Virus record (IMG/VR): IMGVR_UViG_3300023174_000038
Location: 248,001 to 312,000 of that record
Reading direction: 5' to 3' (one strand)
Length of the DNA stretch: 64,000 nucleotides
Source: a virus
Shown: piece after piece, positions 39,939 through 48,321 of the stretch
Numbering within the stretch: position 1 is the stretch's first letter
How the letters are laid out: every line of letters begins with the position of its first letter
The notes under the pieces: generated by a model
What the model saw: the letters and a program-made list of their open reading frames with translations, nothing else
Database searches by the model: none
What the model was told of the DNA's origin: nothing
Translations under genes and position numbers: made by a program

Positions 39939-42900
39939 TTAGTCTTTCTTTTTTGTATTAACATTGATGGCTTTACCACTACGGTCAGGATTAGGATCTT
40001 CTCTACGTTTACGTTGAGCGGCACTTGCACGACCCTTCTTACCTAGACTATGTGCTTTACTTTGTGGCAAGCATTTTGGTTTACCTTCTCCTGGTTCTCT
40101 AGCACATGGACCTTTAATCTTTCCTTTAGTATCCATGCGAACCCACTTTTCTTTATTAAACCAATCATGCAAACTTTCATCTGCCCTTTCAATACCTTCT
40201 AGTATAGAACTTTCATTCTTCTTCCCACCGTTACCCCAGTTACTTGCGCCTTTGTTGCGACACTTAACTAATGCACCACTGGCATAAGCACTTGGCCATA
40301 CTTTATAACGACTCTTTACTTTGTAGTAGCAAGCATCTTTCTTTTCGTTCATTAATTCTTCACTAACCATTTCGCCACCACAGTGTGGGCAACTTTCACT
40401 GTGTTGGTCTTCATTTGTTTTATTTTTAGCACAACTACCCGGAAAGCCTGCTTTAGTACCAGCAACTCTATGATAGCCGGACCAGCATTTCAATTCATCT
40501 AGTTGATCTTTTGAATGGTCACCGTGTGTTTCACACATACCGCAGTCTTCACAGACCATTTCCATTTCAATGCTTTCATTGTGCTTCTTCTTACCTGCAC
40601 AATGAGCCTTTTGACTAAAGCCTTTAGGATGACTACAGTTAATACTGCTCTTATATTTTTGACTCCAGCCTTCATCCATCTCTTGTTCATTAACGTAAAT
40701 TGCGGCAGTTGTTTTATTTAAACTTTGTGGATCTTTTACGCCGGCTGCTACTTTAATTGCTTTAACTTTTTGTCTATAGTCATCAGCATATTCGGCTAAT
40801 CTGTAGCCTAACATTTTACCAATTTCTTCAGGTGTAGCTGGTTTATCTTGCGGAGTATTTGCACCAAAAGTTGTGTCTAGTATCTTAGGCCATGCCATCC
40901 AGACCATATTTGATAACTCTTTATATGCTTTGCTTCTTAATTCTTTAATTTGAGCTTCAGCCTCATCTTCAGAAATACTAGGTGCGGGTGCAGGAATAGT
41001 TCCTTTGAATGCTTGAGCATTACCGGCACCGCCTAATCCTGCGGCAGCTAATGCGCCGGCGCCTGCTGCCTTACCCATGTTACCTAAAAACCCTCTACGG
41101 TTCATATCAGCTTCTTTCAAACCTGATTTTTTACGTATATACAATCTATCCTGTAATATTGAAATAGCATTGTCTAACTTTTTATTCAATGATTGATAGT
41201 TATCTTTTGCACCATACTTAACGTGCATACTAGTATCAGTATCATTCTGCATTGCAGGAGTTAACAAACCTTTACGTTCTAATCTATCAACTAACTTATC
41301 TAATAGTTCTTGCTTTTGTATAGCATTATCTAATTGTGCTAATCTAGCTTTTAATACAGAATGTTTTTCACCAGGTTGTGCAACTGGTGTTGGTTGAAAT
41401 TCTCTACGTAAACCTTGTTGTGCTTTTTGTACTGTGTTCTTTTCAAAATCTTGTCTCCAAGCTTCTATTTCAGCTTCACGCTGTTTCTCTATAGCTAATT
41501 TAGCTTGAATCAACGCATCCAATGATGTAGATTTTAATTGATCACCTAAGTTTTCATCAATTGATGCATAACGCTTATCATCTAAATCATCGTGGTAACT
41601 TCTTTGTGGTGGTTTTTTTAGCTCTATTGGTTTCTTAGATGAACCTCTATAACCACGTTCCCATGCCGCTGCACCTGCTGCCGCACTTTTACCATTTTTA
41701 ACAAAGTGATTAATGACTTCTTGTTTACTGTTAAATCTAGGTGATTCTATACCTTCATTTGTTGCCATTTCGCCATCATTACTATGACCATAATATTTGG
41801 CTACTTTTTGTAAATCAGCAGAATTTCTATCGTTAAGATAATCAGTTACTAAATCATGTATCTGATATCTTTGTTCTTGCGGGGCTGGTAATTCTATTTC
41901 ACCTTCACTTGCATCAGCAATATGTGCGGCGCCGGGACTGTCTAAGAACCATATCTCATCATCCTCATCCCATTCTAATCCCCATTTGTCTATTGTTGCA
42001 GTTAATACATAGTTGTTAGTAGTACCTACTACAAATTTGTTACCGCCTATATAACGTGAGCTATTTGGTTGACCGTAATCTTTTGGTCCTTTAGGGCCGC
42101 CAGTTTGTACAAATTCATTTATACCTTGACTGATACCAGATTTCTTTGTATCATTAGCAAATTGTTTTTTAGTTGCACGAACAATACCACTGAAACGTTT
42201 ATCACCACGCTTGTAATCGCCCTCTTTATCAGCTTTTCCTGCATCGGCAGCGGCCGCTGTTTTATATTGTGCTAGTTTCTCATTAGAGATTTCATCTAGT
42301 TGTGATTCAGGCATTAATCCGTGCTTTGTAATACGAGCATCTAATTCATCACGCTCTTTGGAATATTTTTGTATAAGTTCTTTATTACCTACTTGAATTG
42401 CTTGTCTAAGTTTTTCCTGAATGGCATCTGCTAAATCATAGTATTGATCCATTTTCATTCTAGTGGTATTATCTTCTTTTATTGTTTTACCTTGACCTAA
42501 TTGTTGTAAATCACTTGTTAATACATCTTGTGTAACACTACCCATACCTTTTGAAATCGTAATGCGAGAATGTTTACGATCCTTACTCATAGCAACTACT
42601 TTTGATGGTTGTCCAAAATACTTAACAGTATCACCTATCTGTATGTTCTTCATAGATACATTACCAACATTAACCGGTTTATCACCTGCAAAGTTACCTT
42701 GATCTCCCCATGGGTCATCTAAACTTTCATTTGTACCAGTAGCTAATCTATCATGGTCACTATCACGTTGGGCTTTTTCTGCCGCTGCCTTCATAGCACG
42801 ACCTTTAGCAAAATCTTTTTCTTGTCTTATTAAACCATATGGATCATACTCATCATCATCTGTTTGTGTATGTCTACCACGTTTAGGATATGATGGTGCA

Positions 42901-42983
42901 TCTGCCCCGTATTCTCTTGCTGGATCATTATGTCCGTAAAAAGGATTGGATTCGTTTATTATACCTTTTAGAATATTGCTCAT
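39939..42983 (-). CDS. giant mosaic head-cargo polyprotein
   Basis: A 1014-residue protein made of short modules separated by (I/L/V/M/T)-x-E sites: IINES near 10, TNESLDD, TIKED, INEFV, TNEGIE, SIDEN, LKEAD, SISED, YVNEQ, QLDEL, MNEKK, LEGIE. Between them lie a Lys/Ala-rich block, an acidic domain (WDEDDEIWFLDS), coiled coil, a twin-arginine-like segment (MNRRGFLGNMGKAAG, 627 onward), several Cys-rich knuckles (CEDCGMCETHGDH, SCPHCGGEM) and a basic C-terminus (GPCAREPGEGKPKCLPQSKA). Packaging and processing by a prohead protease are inferred. Confidence 0.7.
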   Translation of the reverse strand: MSNILKGIINESNPFYGHNDPAREYGADAPSYPKRGRHTQTDDDEYDPYGLIRQEKDFAKGRAMKAAAEKAQRDSDHDRLATGTNESLDDPWGDQGNFAGDKPVNVGNVSMKNIQIGDTVKYFGQPSKVVAMSKDRKHSRITISKGMGSVTQDVLTSDLQQLGQGKTIKEDNTTRMKMDQYYDLADAIQEKLRQAIQVGNKELIQKYSKERDELDARITKHGLMPESQLDEISNEKLAQYKTAAAADAGKADKEGDYKRGDKRFSGIVRATKKQFANDTKKSGISQGINEFVQTGGPKGPKDYGQPNSSRYIGGNKFVVGTTNNYVLTATIDKWGLEWDEDDEIWFLDSPGAAHIADASEGEIELPAPQEQRYQIHDLVTDYLNDRNSADLQKVAKYYGHSNDGEMATNEGIESPRFNSKQEVINHFVKNGKSAAAGAAAWERGYRGSSKKPIELKKPPQRSYHDDLDDKRYASIDENLGDQLKSTSLDALIQAKLAIEKQREAEIEAWRQDFEKNTVQKAQQGLRREFQPTPVAQPGEKHSVLKARLAQLDNAIQKQELLDKLVDRLERKGLLTPAMQNDTDTSMHVKYGAKDNYQSLNKKLDNAISILQDRLYIRKKSGLKEADMNRRGFLGNMGKAAGAGALAAAGLGGAGNAQAFKGTIPAPAPSISEDEAEAQIKELRSKAYKELSNMVWMAWPKILDTTFGANTPQDKPATPEEIGKMLGYRLAEYADDYRQKVKAIKVAAGVKDPQSLNKTTAAIYVNEQEMDEGWSQKYKSSINCSHPKGFSQKAHCAGKKKHNESIEMEMVCEDCGMCETHGDHSKDQLDELKCWSGYHRVAGTKAGFPGSCAKNKTNEDQHSESCPHCGGEMVSEELMNEKKDACYYKVKSRYKVWPSAYASGALVKCRNKGASNWGNGGKKNESSILEGIERADESLHDWFNKEKWVRMDTKGKIKGPCAREPGEGKPKCLPQSKAHSLGKKGRASAAQRKRREDPNPDRSGKAINVNTKKKD

Positions 42984-42984
42984 A

Positions 42985-43866
42985 TCACGCTTTCTTATTC
43001 TTGTTATCTAACATGCCACGCTTATTAGCTGTTGCCCAAGCAATGTTCTCCGCTTCTTTTTTACTGTGACCTAATTTCTTTTCACTTTGTGCTACATGCT
43101 TAACCATACGGTCTACTTTAGCACCTTCATCTATTGGTGCATGAACTGGACATTGGTCTTGACCATGTGTTCTACACACACATTTCAAATTAGGTTTGCC
43201 TTCTGCTACGCCCTGTTGACCATACGTATCAAGAATTTGTCTAACATAAAAATTATAAAAACCACGACGGCTATTGTATTCTCTATCTCCAAGTACAGTC
43301 TTTAGTGCTTTTACAGCATCAGTTACTTCTGGGCCACGCATTATTTTTAATGAGTCAGTAACTAGTGTATCACCTCTTTGTGAGCCTTCTGATACACCTT
43401 GAACTTGTTTACCTTCTAAGTATTCACGTATAGTGTTTAGATAATCATTGGCTTTAATAATCTTTTCTTGTACCCAACCATCAAGACCTTCTTCTTCACT
43501 AAGGTCTTTAATCATTGAATAAACTTGTTGAGCATTCTTTGCGGCACTGAATAGATCACTACGTGCCATCTCAACTTCGTGGTCTATACGACTTTGACCA
43601 TGTGGCACAAATCCATTTTTACGACTACGTCCTTGTCCCGGAACGACAATAACATCATCTTCTTGTAGTTCTGCTTCACTTATTTCAGCACTTTCATTAA
43701 TGCTGTTAGCATATGGAGCACTAGTCTTTTTACCCTTGAATAGTGTGCCTACTTTCTTGCCACCATATATGCTAGGATTTCCCCTAGATTGTGTGCCACC
43801 TAATGGTGAATTTACAGTAGCTATTGCACCTGCTGTTGTAGTTTCAGTGATTTGTTTGATTTTCAT
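42985..43866 (-). CDS. probable head-cargo polyprotein with capsid-targeting-like N-terminus
   Basis: A 293-residue protein starting MKIKQITETTTAG (I-T-E/T). More sites: SINESAEISEAELQED near 58-70, QGVSEGS and QGVAEGK, and PIDEGAK. Blocks: Gly/Ser start (GGTQSRGNPSIYGGKKVGTL), a helical middle (RSDLFSAAKNAQQVYSMIKD), a Cys/His block (CVCRTHGQDQCPVHAP) and a basic tail (HVAQSEKKLGHSKKEAENIA) of a known small phage module. Late octamer at 43889-43896. Function of the blocks unknown. Confidence 0.7.
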   Translation of the reverse strand: MKIKQITETTTAGAIATVNSPLGGTQSRGNPSIYGGKKVGTLFKGKKTSAPYANSINESAEISEAELQEDDVIVVPGQGRSRKNGFVPHGQSRIDHEVEMARSDLFSAAKNAQQVYSMIKDLSEEEGLDGWVQEKIIKANDYLNTIREYLEGKQVQGVSEGSQRGDTLVTDSLKIMRGPEVTDAVKALKTVLGDREYNSRRGFYNFYVRQILDTYGQQGVAEGKPNLKCVCRTHGQDQCPVHAPIDEGAKVDRMVKHVAQSEKKLGHSKKEAENIAWATANKRGMLDNKNKKA

Positions 43867-43888
43867 AAGGATTTCCGTACTAATAGTG

Positions 43889-43896
43889 TATTTATC
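43889..43896 (-). promoter_or_regulatory. late-promoter-like octamer GATAAATA
   Basis: GATAAATAC on the minus strand, 22 nt before the ATG at 43866; the leader contains GGAAATCC. Confidence 0.6.
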
Positions 43897-43920
43897 AAAA
43901 TACCATAATATGGAAACTTA

Positions 43921-44835
43921 TTAGATTTTGCCTGAGGGCTTTGCTGTTGGTGGGATACCTGCTCTACTAGTATTCCAATAGAATGCTTTTGCGTTCTTTT
44001 TGATACTGTCAGGCTTAACATCTACTGTTAATGCTGTACTAAAACGAGGGTCATTCTTCTGTTTTTTGCTTGGGATATAGCCCGAAGCTTCACCTACATA
44101 CATTTCATCTACATTAGCGTACATATTGTCTAAACTTAAATGTTTGCTATGTAATTTGTCTCTCAAGTCATATAGTTTTGTAATATAGCCCCTGCTACGT
44201 AATGCTTTATATGCTAAATTTTCAGGGCTAAACTCACCACCTTTATCTAATCCAGCTTGACGATATTGTTTAATCTTTTTTAATACTTTATTGACTTTAC
44301 TTATTTTATCAGATTGTAATACTGTATCAATAATGTCTAATAGTTTTATATATTTTGCTTTAGTAGCTGTTTGGTCAAAGTTAGCTCTACGTTTTGCAGG
44401 CATACGCAACCATTTATTATCTTTAACACTATACTCACCTAAGCTAGTGACAGGTTCTGCCGCATCTTGTATGTATAATTCTACCGGAATTCCATTGATA
44501 GTAATATCATGTGAATCATTGTATAAATCTTTTTTAGCCTTAAAGAATTCATGGTAAATGTCATCGTCAGGTAAATCCTTCATATTGACTAAGATATGTA
44601 AATCTAAATCACTATGGTCTGTATAACTATAGGCTGCATTACTTCCGGATATAGTAATATCACGTACATCCAAATCATGTATACCCATCTCTTGTAAGAA
44701 ATCTTGTGCTATGTGTTTTAGTTGTAGTTCAACTTCAGGTTGAAGATGTTGTCCACGGAATAACTTTGGATTGAGGTTATCGTGAAATGTCACAGCATCT
44801 GACATTTTGAATGAATGTAATTCTTTTAAGTCCAT
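43921..44835 (-). CDS. nucleotidyltransferase-fold protein with cargo-type C-terminal tail
   Basis: A 304-residue protein. The motif ISGSNAAYSYTDHSDLDLHI (GS-x-SD-D) is the minimal nucleotidyltransferase signature, with a third acidic position possible in PVELYIQ. It might modify an RNA or protein with a nucleotide. After YVGEASGYIPSKKQKNDPRF (V-G-E/A site near 250) there is a basic tail I recognise as recurring at the ends of phage cargo-like proteins. Leaderless geometry behind a late octamer. Confidence 0.7.
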   Translation of the reverse strand: MDLKELHSFKMSDAVTFHDNLNPKLFRGQHLQPEVELQLKHIAQDFLQEMGIHDLDVRDITISGSNAAYSYTDHSDLDLHILVNMKDLPDDDIYHEFFKAKKDLYNDSHDITINGIPVELYIQDAAEPVTSLGEYSVKDNKWLRMPAKRRANFDQTATKAKYIKLLDIIDTVLQSDKISKVNKVLKKIKQYRQAGLDKGGEFSPENLAYKALRSRGYITKLYDLRDKLHSKHLSLDNMYANVDEMYVGEASGYIPSKKQKNDPRFSTALTVDVKPDSIKKNAKAFYWNTSRAGIPPTAKPSGKI

Positions 44836-44839
44836 AGAG

Positions 44840-44847
44840 TATTTATC
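44840..44847 (-). promoter_or_regulatory. late-promoter-like octamer GATAAATA
   Basis: GATAAATAC on the minus strand, 4 nt before the ATG at 44835; no SD. Confidence 0.6.
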
Positions 44848-44857
44848 TAAAAACTAT

Positions 44858-44877
44858 AAAGCCCCTTTCGGGGCTTT
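44858..44877 (-). terminator. Rho-independent terminator
   Basis: Perfect stem AAAGCCCC/GGGGCTTT with a GAAA tetraloop in the minus direction, right after the glycosyltransferase stop, followed by ATAGTTTTT. Confidence 0.85.
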
Positions 44878-44878
44878 A

Positions 44879-45850
44879 TTATGCGGCAGTAATTTTCTTT
44901 ATTTCGTTACCATCTTTATCGATGAACTTCATTCCGAACTTTTCTTGCTGTTCTTGTAGGAACATAGGACCAACTGTTTTCATTAGATGTTCCTGATTTT
45001 CCATACAGAATACATAAGATCCTGAGTGACGTAATAGAATACGTTTGTCAACCCAAATCTTACCACCTAAATCACGCCAGTTCTCACAGAATGTCCAATC
45101 TTCACTATAATAACGATTCTGACGGACCGCTGTATCAAAGTAGGTTTTTAAGTGTTGGTCAAACTTAGGATCTAATCCAATGTCGTTTTTATATTGCTTA
45201 ACAGCAGGATGCGATTTGAGTTTTTCAAACACATGTTTCTTCATCAATAAGAAACCTGTACCTGCTTTAGATACTTCTTGGAATCCATCTGGTCCTTCTT
45301 CTGCACCTTCAAATCCATTAACAACCCATTTAATTGGCATTGTTTTCATTGGATATAATCCTGCACAAACATCTACGTTACGGTTCAATAGAACTAATAG
45401 ATGCCATGGTTCCCAACCAATGTCAGCATCAACAAAGAATAAATGTGTTGCGTCTGGCATATCTAGGAACTTAGCAGTCAATGTATTTCGTGCTCGGCTA
45501 ATAAGTGATTCATTAACCATTGTTTCTAATGTCCAATCAATACCAAGTTGACGAGCTGTATTAGCCCACTTGATAAATGACATGAATGTTGATTCTGTTA
45601 ACATACCACCATAGCAGGGCATAGCGATATGTACTTTAGTAGTTTTTAAAAAGTCTACATTAACTTGAACTTGTCCGGGACTCGGTGCTTGTTCTTTTGC
45701 AGCCTGTTCAGCGATTTCCTGTATTTTTTCTACGGGAACTGTTTTTTCTGACATGTCTACTTTAGGTGCTTTAGTAGCTTTAGTAGTTGTTTTTGTTGCG
45801 GCTTTTGCAGGTTTGTCTGCTGCCTTGTCGATTGTTTTCTTTGTTGCCAT
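44879..45850 (-). CDS. glycosyltransferase, GT-A-like
   Basis: A 323-residue protein. A Lys/Ala-rich N-terminal tail of about 60 residues (KAATKTTTKATKAPKVD) precedes the catalytic domain: VHIAMPCYGGMLTEST, NESLISRARNTLTAKFLD, THLFFVDADIGWEPWHLL (DxD) and AGTGFLLMKKHVF. It then has the SEDWTFCENWRDLGG segment with the late acidic residue. Third to fifth glycosyltransferase-like gene of the window. Ends at a strong terminator. Confidence 0.8.
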   Translation of the reverse strand: MATKKTIDKAADKPAKAATKTTTKATKAPKVDMSEKTVPVEKIQEIAEQAAKEQAPSPGQVQVNVDFLKTTKVHIAMPCYGGMLTESTFMSFIKWANTARQLGIDWTLETMVNESLISRARNTLTAKFLDMPDATHLFFVDADIGWEPWHLLVLLNRNVDVCAGLYPMKTMPIKWVVNGFEGAEEGPDGFQEVSKAGTGFLLMKKHVFEKLKSHPAVKQYKNDIGLDPKFDQHLKTYFDTAVRQNRYYSEDWTFCENWRDLGGKIWVDKRILLRHSGSYVFCMENQEHLMKTVGPMFLQEQQEKFGMKFIDKDGNEIKKITAA

Positions 45851-45901
45851 TTGATCCTCTTGTTAAGATACTATTATTTACATCAAAACAAGGGGGTCAA
45901 A

Positions 45902-47008
45902 TTATTTTTCCTCTAGATAATCCACACTTTCGGTAACCTTAACTGGATCTTCTTCTGCGTTTCTAAACTCAAAACGACTTTGTTGTAGATTGTACTTTTT
46001 AATAGCTAATTCTAAATATCTATCAATTAAATTGTACGGTACTTTACGATTAACTAACAGAGGTGTTCTTCTTGGACCATCTAAGTAATATACATCTACA
46101 TATTGTGGATGAAATACTTTAGCTGTTTTTTCTGCTTCTGCCAAACCTTGCTTTACTGTTTTATAAGCACTCTGTAGCACAAACATATATTCTTTATCTG
46201 TTATATCCGGTAGTATACCTTCAACTGCTGTATTGAAAAAGTCATCACCTGCTATCATATTCATAGCATGTATCATACCCAATTCATCAACATTTTTTTG
46301 TTTTGCTACTTGTATAGCAATTTCCAATAGTTTTCTTATTCTACGATTTCTATCATTCTCGCCACCACCATCACCCCTGTCGCTACTCGGCGGGACAAAT
46401 TCATTTAATGATCCTTCTGACAATTCATTACCCATACCCATATCTAACATCTTAACAACATTAGCGGCTAGTTTAGGATTCTTTTGTGTTGCAGGATATA
46501 AACTCATAACCATTGCTGTCTTACGCTTATCATTCAATGTAGGCCATGCATTACGTATCTCTGTGGCACTAGTGATACCAGGACCAAATTCTACTGTGGG
46601 TAAATAAGCCATGTAAGCATGTTTGCCAAATGGTTGTACATTTTCGCCTGTGTATGGTTGAAAGTATGCCGGACTACCGTCTTTCTTTGTACCACCTGGT
46701 TTAGGACTTTCATTACGATCCTTTTCACTACGAACAAAGATTACCACGTCTTGTTCTGGATTAAACTTATCAGTGATTTCTCTAGGTTGAAATGGACTTT
46801 TAACTTGTATAAAATGTCCAGGACTAACTCCTGCTACCTTAGCTAGTTTTTCTTTAATAGCAAAGGGGAAAGGTCTGGTCTTTGTATCATTGGTAGCGGC
46901 TACATATACATCAGCACCGGGAAATGCTTTAAGTGCGGCTTGGTACAACGATGCATGACCAGCATGAAAAGGATGAAAGCCTCCTGGCATTATAACAACT
47001 GTACTCAT
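45902..47008 (-). CDS. HxGH nucleotidyltransferase fused to cargo-type modules
   Basis: A 368-residue protein. Residues 1-165 are an HxGH nucleotidyltransferase (MPGGFHPFHAGHASLYQAAL; late TSATEIRNAW). Then come two prohead-protease-like sites in NELSEGSLNEFVPPSSDRGD, a helical module (RKLLEIAIQVAKQKNVDELG), a third site GLAEAEK and a C-terminal beta module (VYYLDGPRRTPLLVNRKVPY). Fused enzyme plus cargo-like modules is unusual. ATG at 47008 is 1 nt after the previous stop. Confidence 0.7.
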   Translation of the reverse strand: MSTVVIMPGGFHPFHAGHASLYQAALKAFPGADVYVAATNDTKTRPFPFAIKEKLAKVAGVSPGHFIQVKSPFQPREITDKFNPEQDVVIFVRSEKDRNESPKPGGTKKDGSPAYFQPYTGENVQPFGKHAYMAYLPTVEFGPGITSATEIRNAWPTLNDKRKTAMVMSLYPATQKNPKLAANVVKMLDMGMGNELSEGSLNEFVPPSSDRGDGGGENDRNRRIRKLLEIAIQVAKQKNVDELGMIHAMNMIAGDDFFNTAVEGILPDITDKEYMFVLQSAYKTVKQGLAEAEKTAKVFHPQYVDVYYLDGPRRTPLLVNRKVPYNLIDRYLELAIKKYNLQQSRFEFRNAEEDPVKVTESVDYLEEK

Positions 47009-47009
47009 A

Positions 47010-47396
47010 TCAGTATGATAATTTAACAAAATTAACTACACCACCATTAAAGTCTACAACCTTTGCTCTCATATATACAAAATTACCATCTATATTTGTA
47101 TAGACAGAAGCATTACTAGCAATTTGTGGTGCAGAGTTAGCTGCCGCATTTGCATTAGCTTCTAATTCATATACTTTGAACCAATCAGTGCTACTTGGTG
47201 TTGTGGCTAAACTAGCTTCAATTGTGATATTACCTGTACAGTTTGTTACATTGATATTAACAGTTTGCAGTGAACGTGGTGTTATGATATATGATGCACC
47301 GGGTTGGCTATCACCAGTTACAGTATAGGGTGAATTATTGCCTGGATTAATATAGGTAGTTTGCGGCAATAGAATAAGAGTAGTTGTTTGGCTCAT
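47010..47396 (-). CDS. probable virion protein, small beta domain
   Basis: A 128-residue protein rich in Thr, Asn and Ser: INPGNNSPYTVTGDSQPGAS, VNINVTNCTGNITIEASLAT. Beta-sandwich-like. It starts at TAATG overlapping the stop of the gene before it. Composition fits a tail or head decoration protein. Confidence 0.6.
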   Translation of the reverse strand: MSQTTTLILLPQTTYINPGNNSPYTVTGDSQPGASYIITPRSLQTVNINVTNCTGNITIEASLATTPSSTDWFKVYELEANANAAANSAPQIASNASVYTNIDGNFVYMRAKVVDFNGGVVNFVKLSY

Positions 47397-47560
47397 TATG
47401 CTTTTACAACCTCAACAACTACACTATCACCAATTAATTCTTGGGCAACTTGCTCTAAAGCCGCTTGGATATCAGGACTAGTGATACTAGTGCCGGAATC
47501 ATTATCTTTTACTATCTTACTAAAAGTGATTACGATTGATTCTGTTACAATCTTTGCCAT
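47396..47560 (-). CDS. small acidic hypothetical protein
   Basis: Fifty-four residues: MAKIVTESIVITFSKIVKDN, ALEQVAQELIGDSVVVEVV. SD GAGGAT lies upstream, and a late octamer at 47585-47592. Its stop overlaps the next ATG (TAATG). Probably a late virion or assembly protein. Confidence 0.6.
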   Translation of the reverse strand: MAKIVTESIVITFSKIVKDNDSGTSITSPDIQAALEQVAQELIGDSVVVEVVKA

Positions 47561-47584
47561 GGTAAATCCTCTATTTTATTAGAG

Positions 47585-47592
47585 TATTTATC
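47585..47592 (-). promoter_or_regulatory. late-promoter-like octamer GATAAATA
   Basis: GATAAATAC on the minus strand, 24 nt before the ATG at 47560. Confidence 0.6.
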
Positions 47593-47595
47593 ATT

Positions 47596-48321
47596 TTAAA
47601 TAGCTTCTGGGCGTTTTTCTAATTTGTAACGTTTTCCAAGAAATTCCCCGTGCATTAGTGCTAGATAGCTTAATAGGGTTTCGTCATCATAATCAATAAA
47701 GTGATTACTATTGGTATAACGATAGCGCCAACTCCATGAAGGAGCAGTATTATTGTATCCTTGTAACCAGTATTTTAATGACGGGCTAGGATGTAAGTCT
47801 TTGGAACGTTTCAATAAATCATCTAATTGCGTAACAAATGATTCTTGGATCATTTTAGATTTCAAATAAACCCTATACTTATGTTTAGGGTCATTAACAA
47901 ATGCTTTTATTCCTACAAAATTATTTGTTTGAGCTTCTGTATAATCATAAAAGATACCATTTTTAATACTTTCACTAGTCTTTAATAAGGCTAAATCATT
48001 GCTAAAGATTGCTATTCTATTACTCTCAATACGAACTAATCCGGTATTGTTTTCTTTAATCATATTACGAAAATCTATAAACTTCCCAAGAGCCTCTAGA
48101 TTTTCTGTAACTACCGGTCTATCTGCATCTTTTATCTTTTTCCAACCAGTTAAGATATTATATCGTTTCATCAACCCATCAAAGTTTTTTTCATACATAG
48201 CATATCTAACACCCTCTATAGAGAATCTTACACGATACTTGTATTTGCCATAGTAATCACTATCCCGATAATCGTAAAAATCAATACCCGGAGTATCAGT
48301 TGCTAATTTCAATAATCCCAT
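47596..48321 (-). CDS. hypothetical protein
   Basis: A 241-residue protein: DFYDYRDSDYYGKYKYRVRF, YRVYLKSKMIQESFVTQLDD and YWLQGYNNTAPSWSWRYRYT. Rich in Tyr and Lys; conserved-looking but unrecognised. Its start overlaps the ClpA-like 3' end by 26 nt, so it is probably translated with it. Confidence 0.65.
   Translation of the reverse strand: MGLLKLATDTPGIDFYDYRDSDYYGKYKYRVRFSIEGVRYAMYEKNFDGLMKRYNILTGWKKIKDADRPVVTENLEALGKFIDFRNMIKENNTGLVRIESNRIAIFSNDLALLKTSESIKNGIFYDYTEAQTNNFVGIKAFVNDPKHKYRVYLKSKMIQESFVTQLDDLLKRSKDLHPSPSLKYWLQGYNNTAPSWSWRYRYTNSNHFIDYDDETLLSYLALMHGEFLGKRYKLEKRPEAI

Noticed and set aside
47388-47582. Plus-strand ORF of 64 codons
   Set aside because: The minus strand here encodes a 54-residue gene with late octamer, SD and TAATG coupling, which explains the region better.
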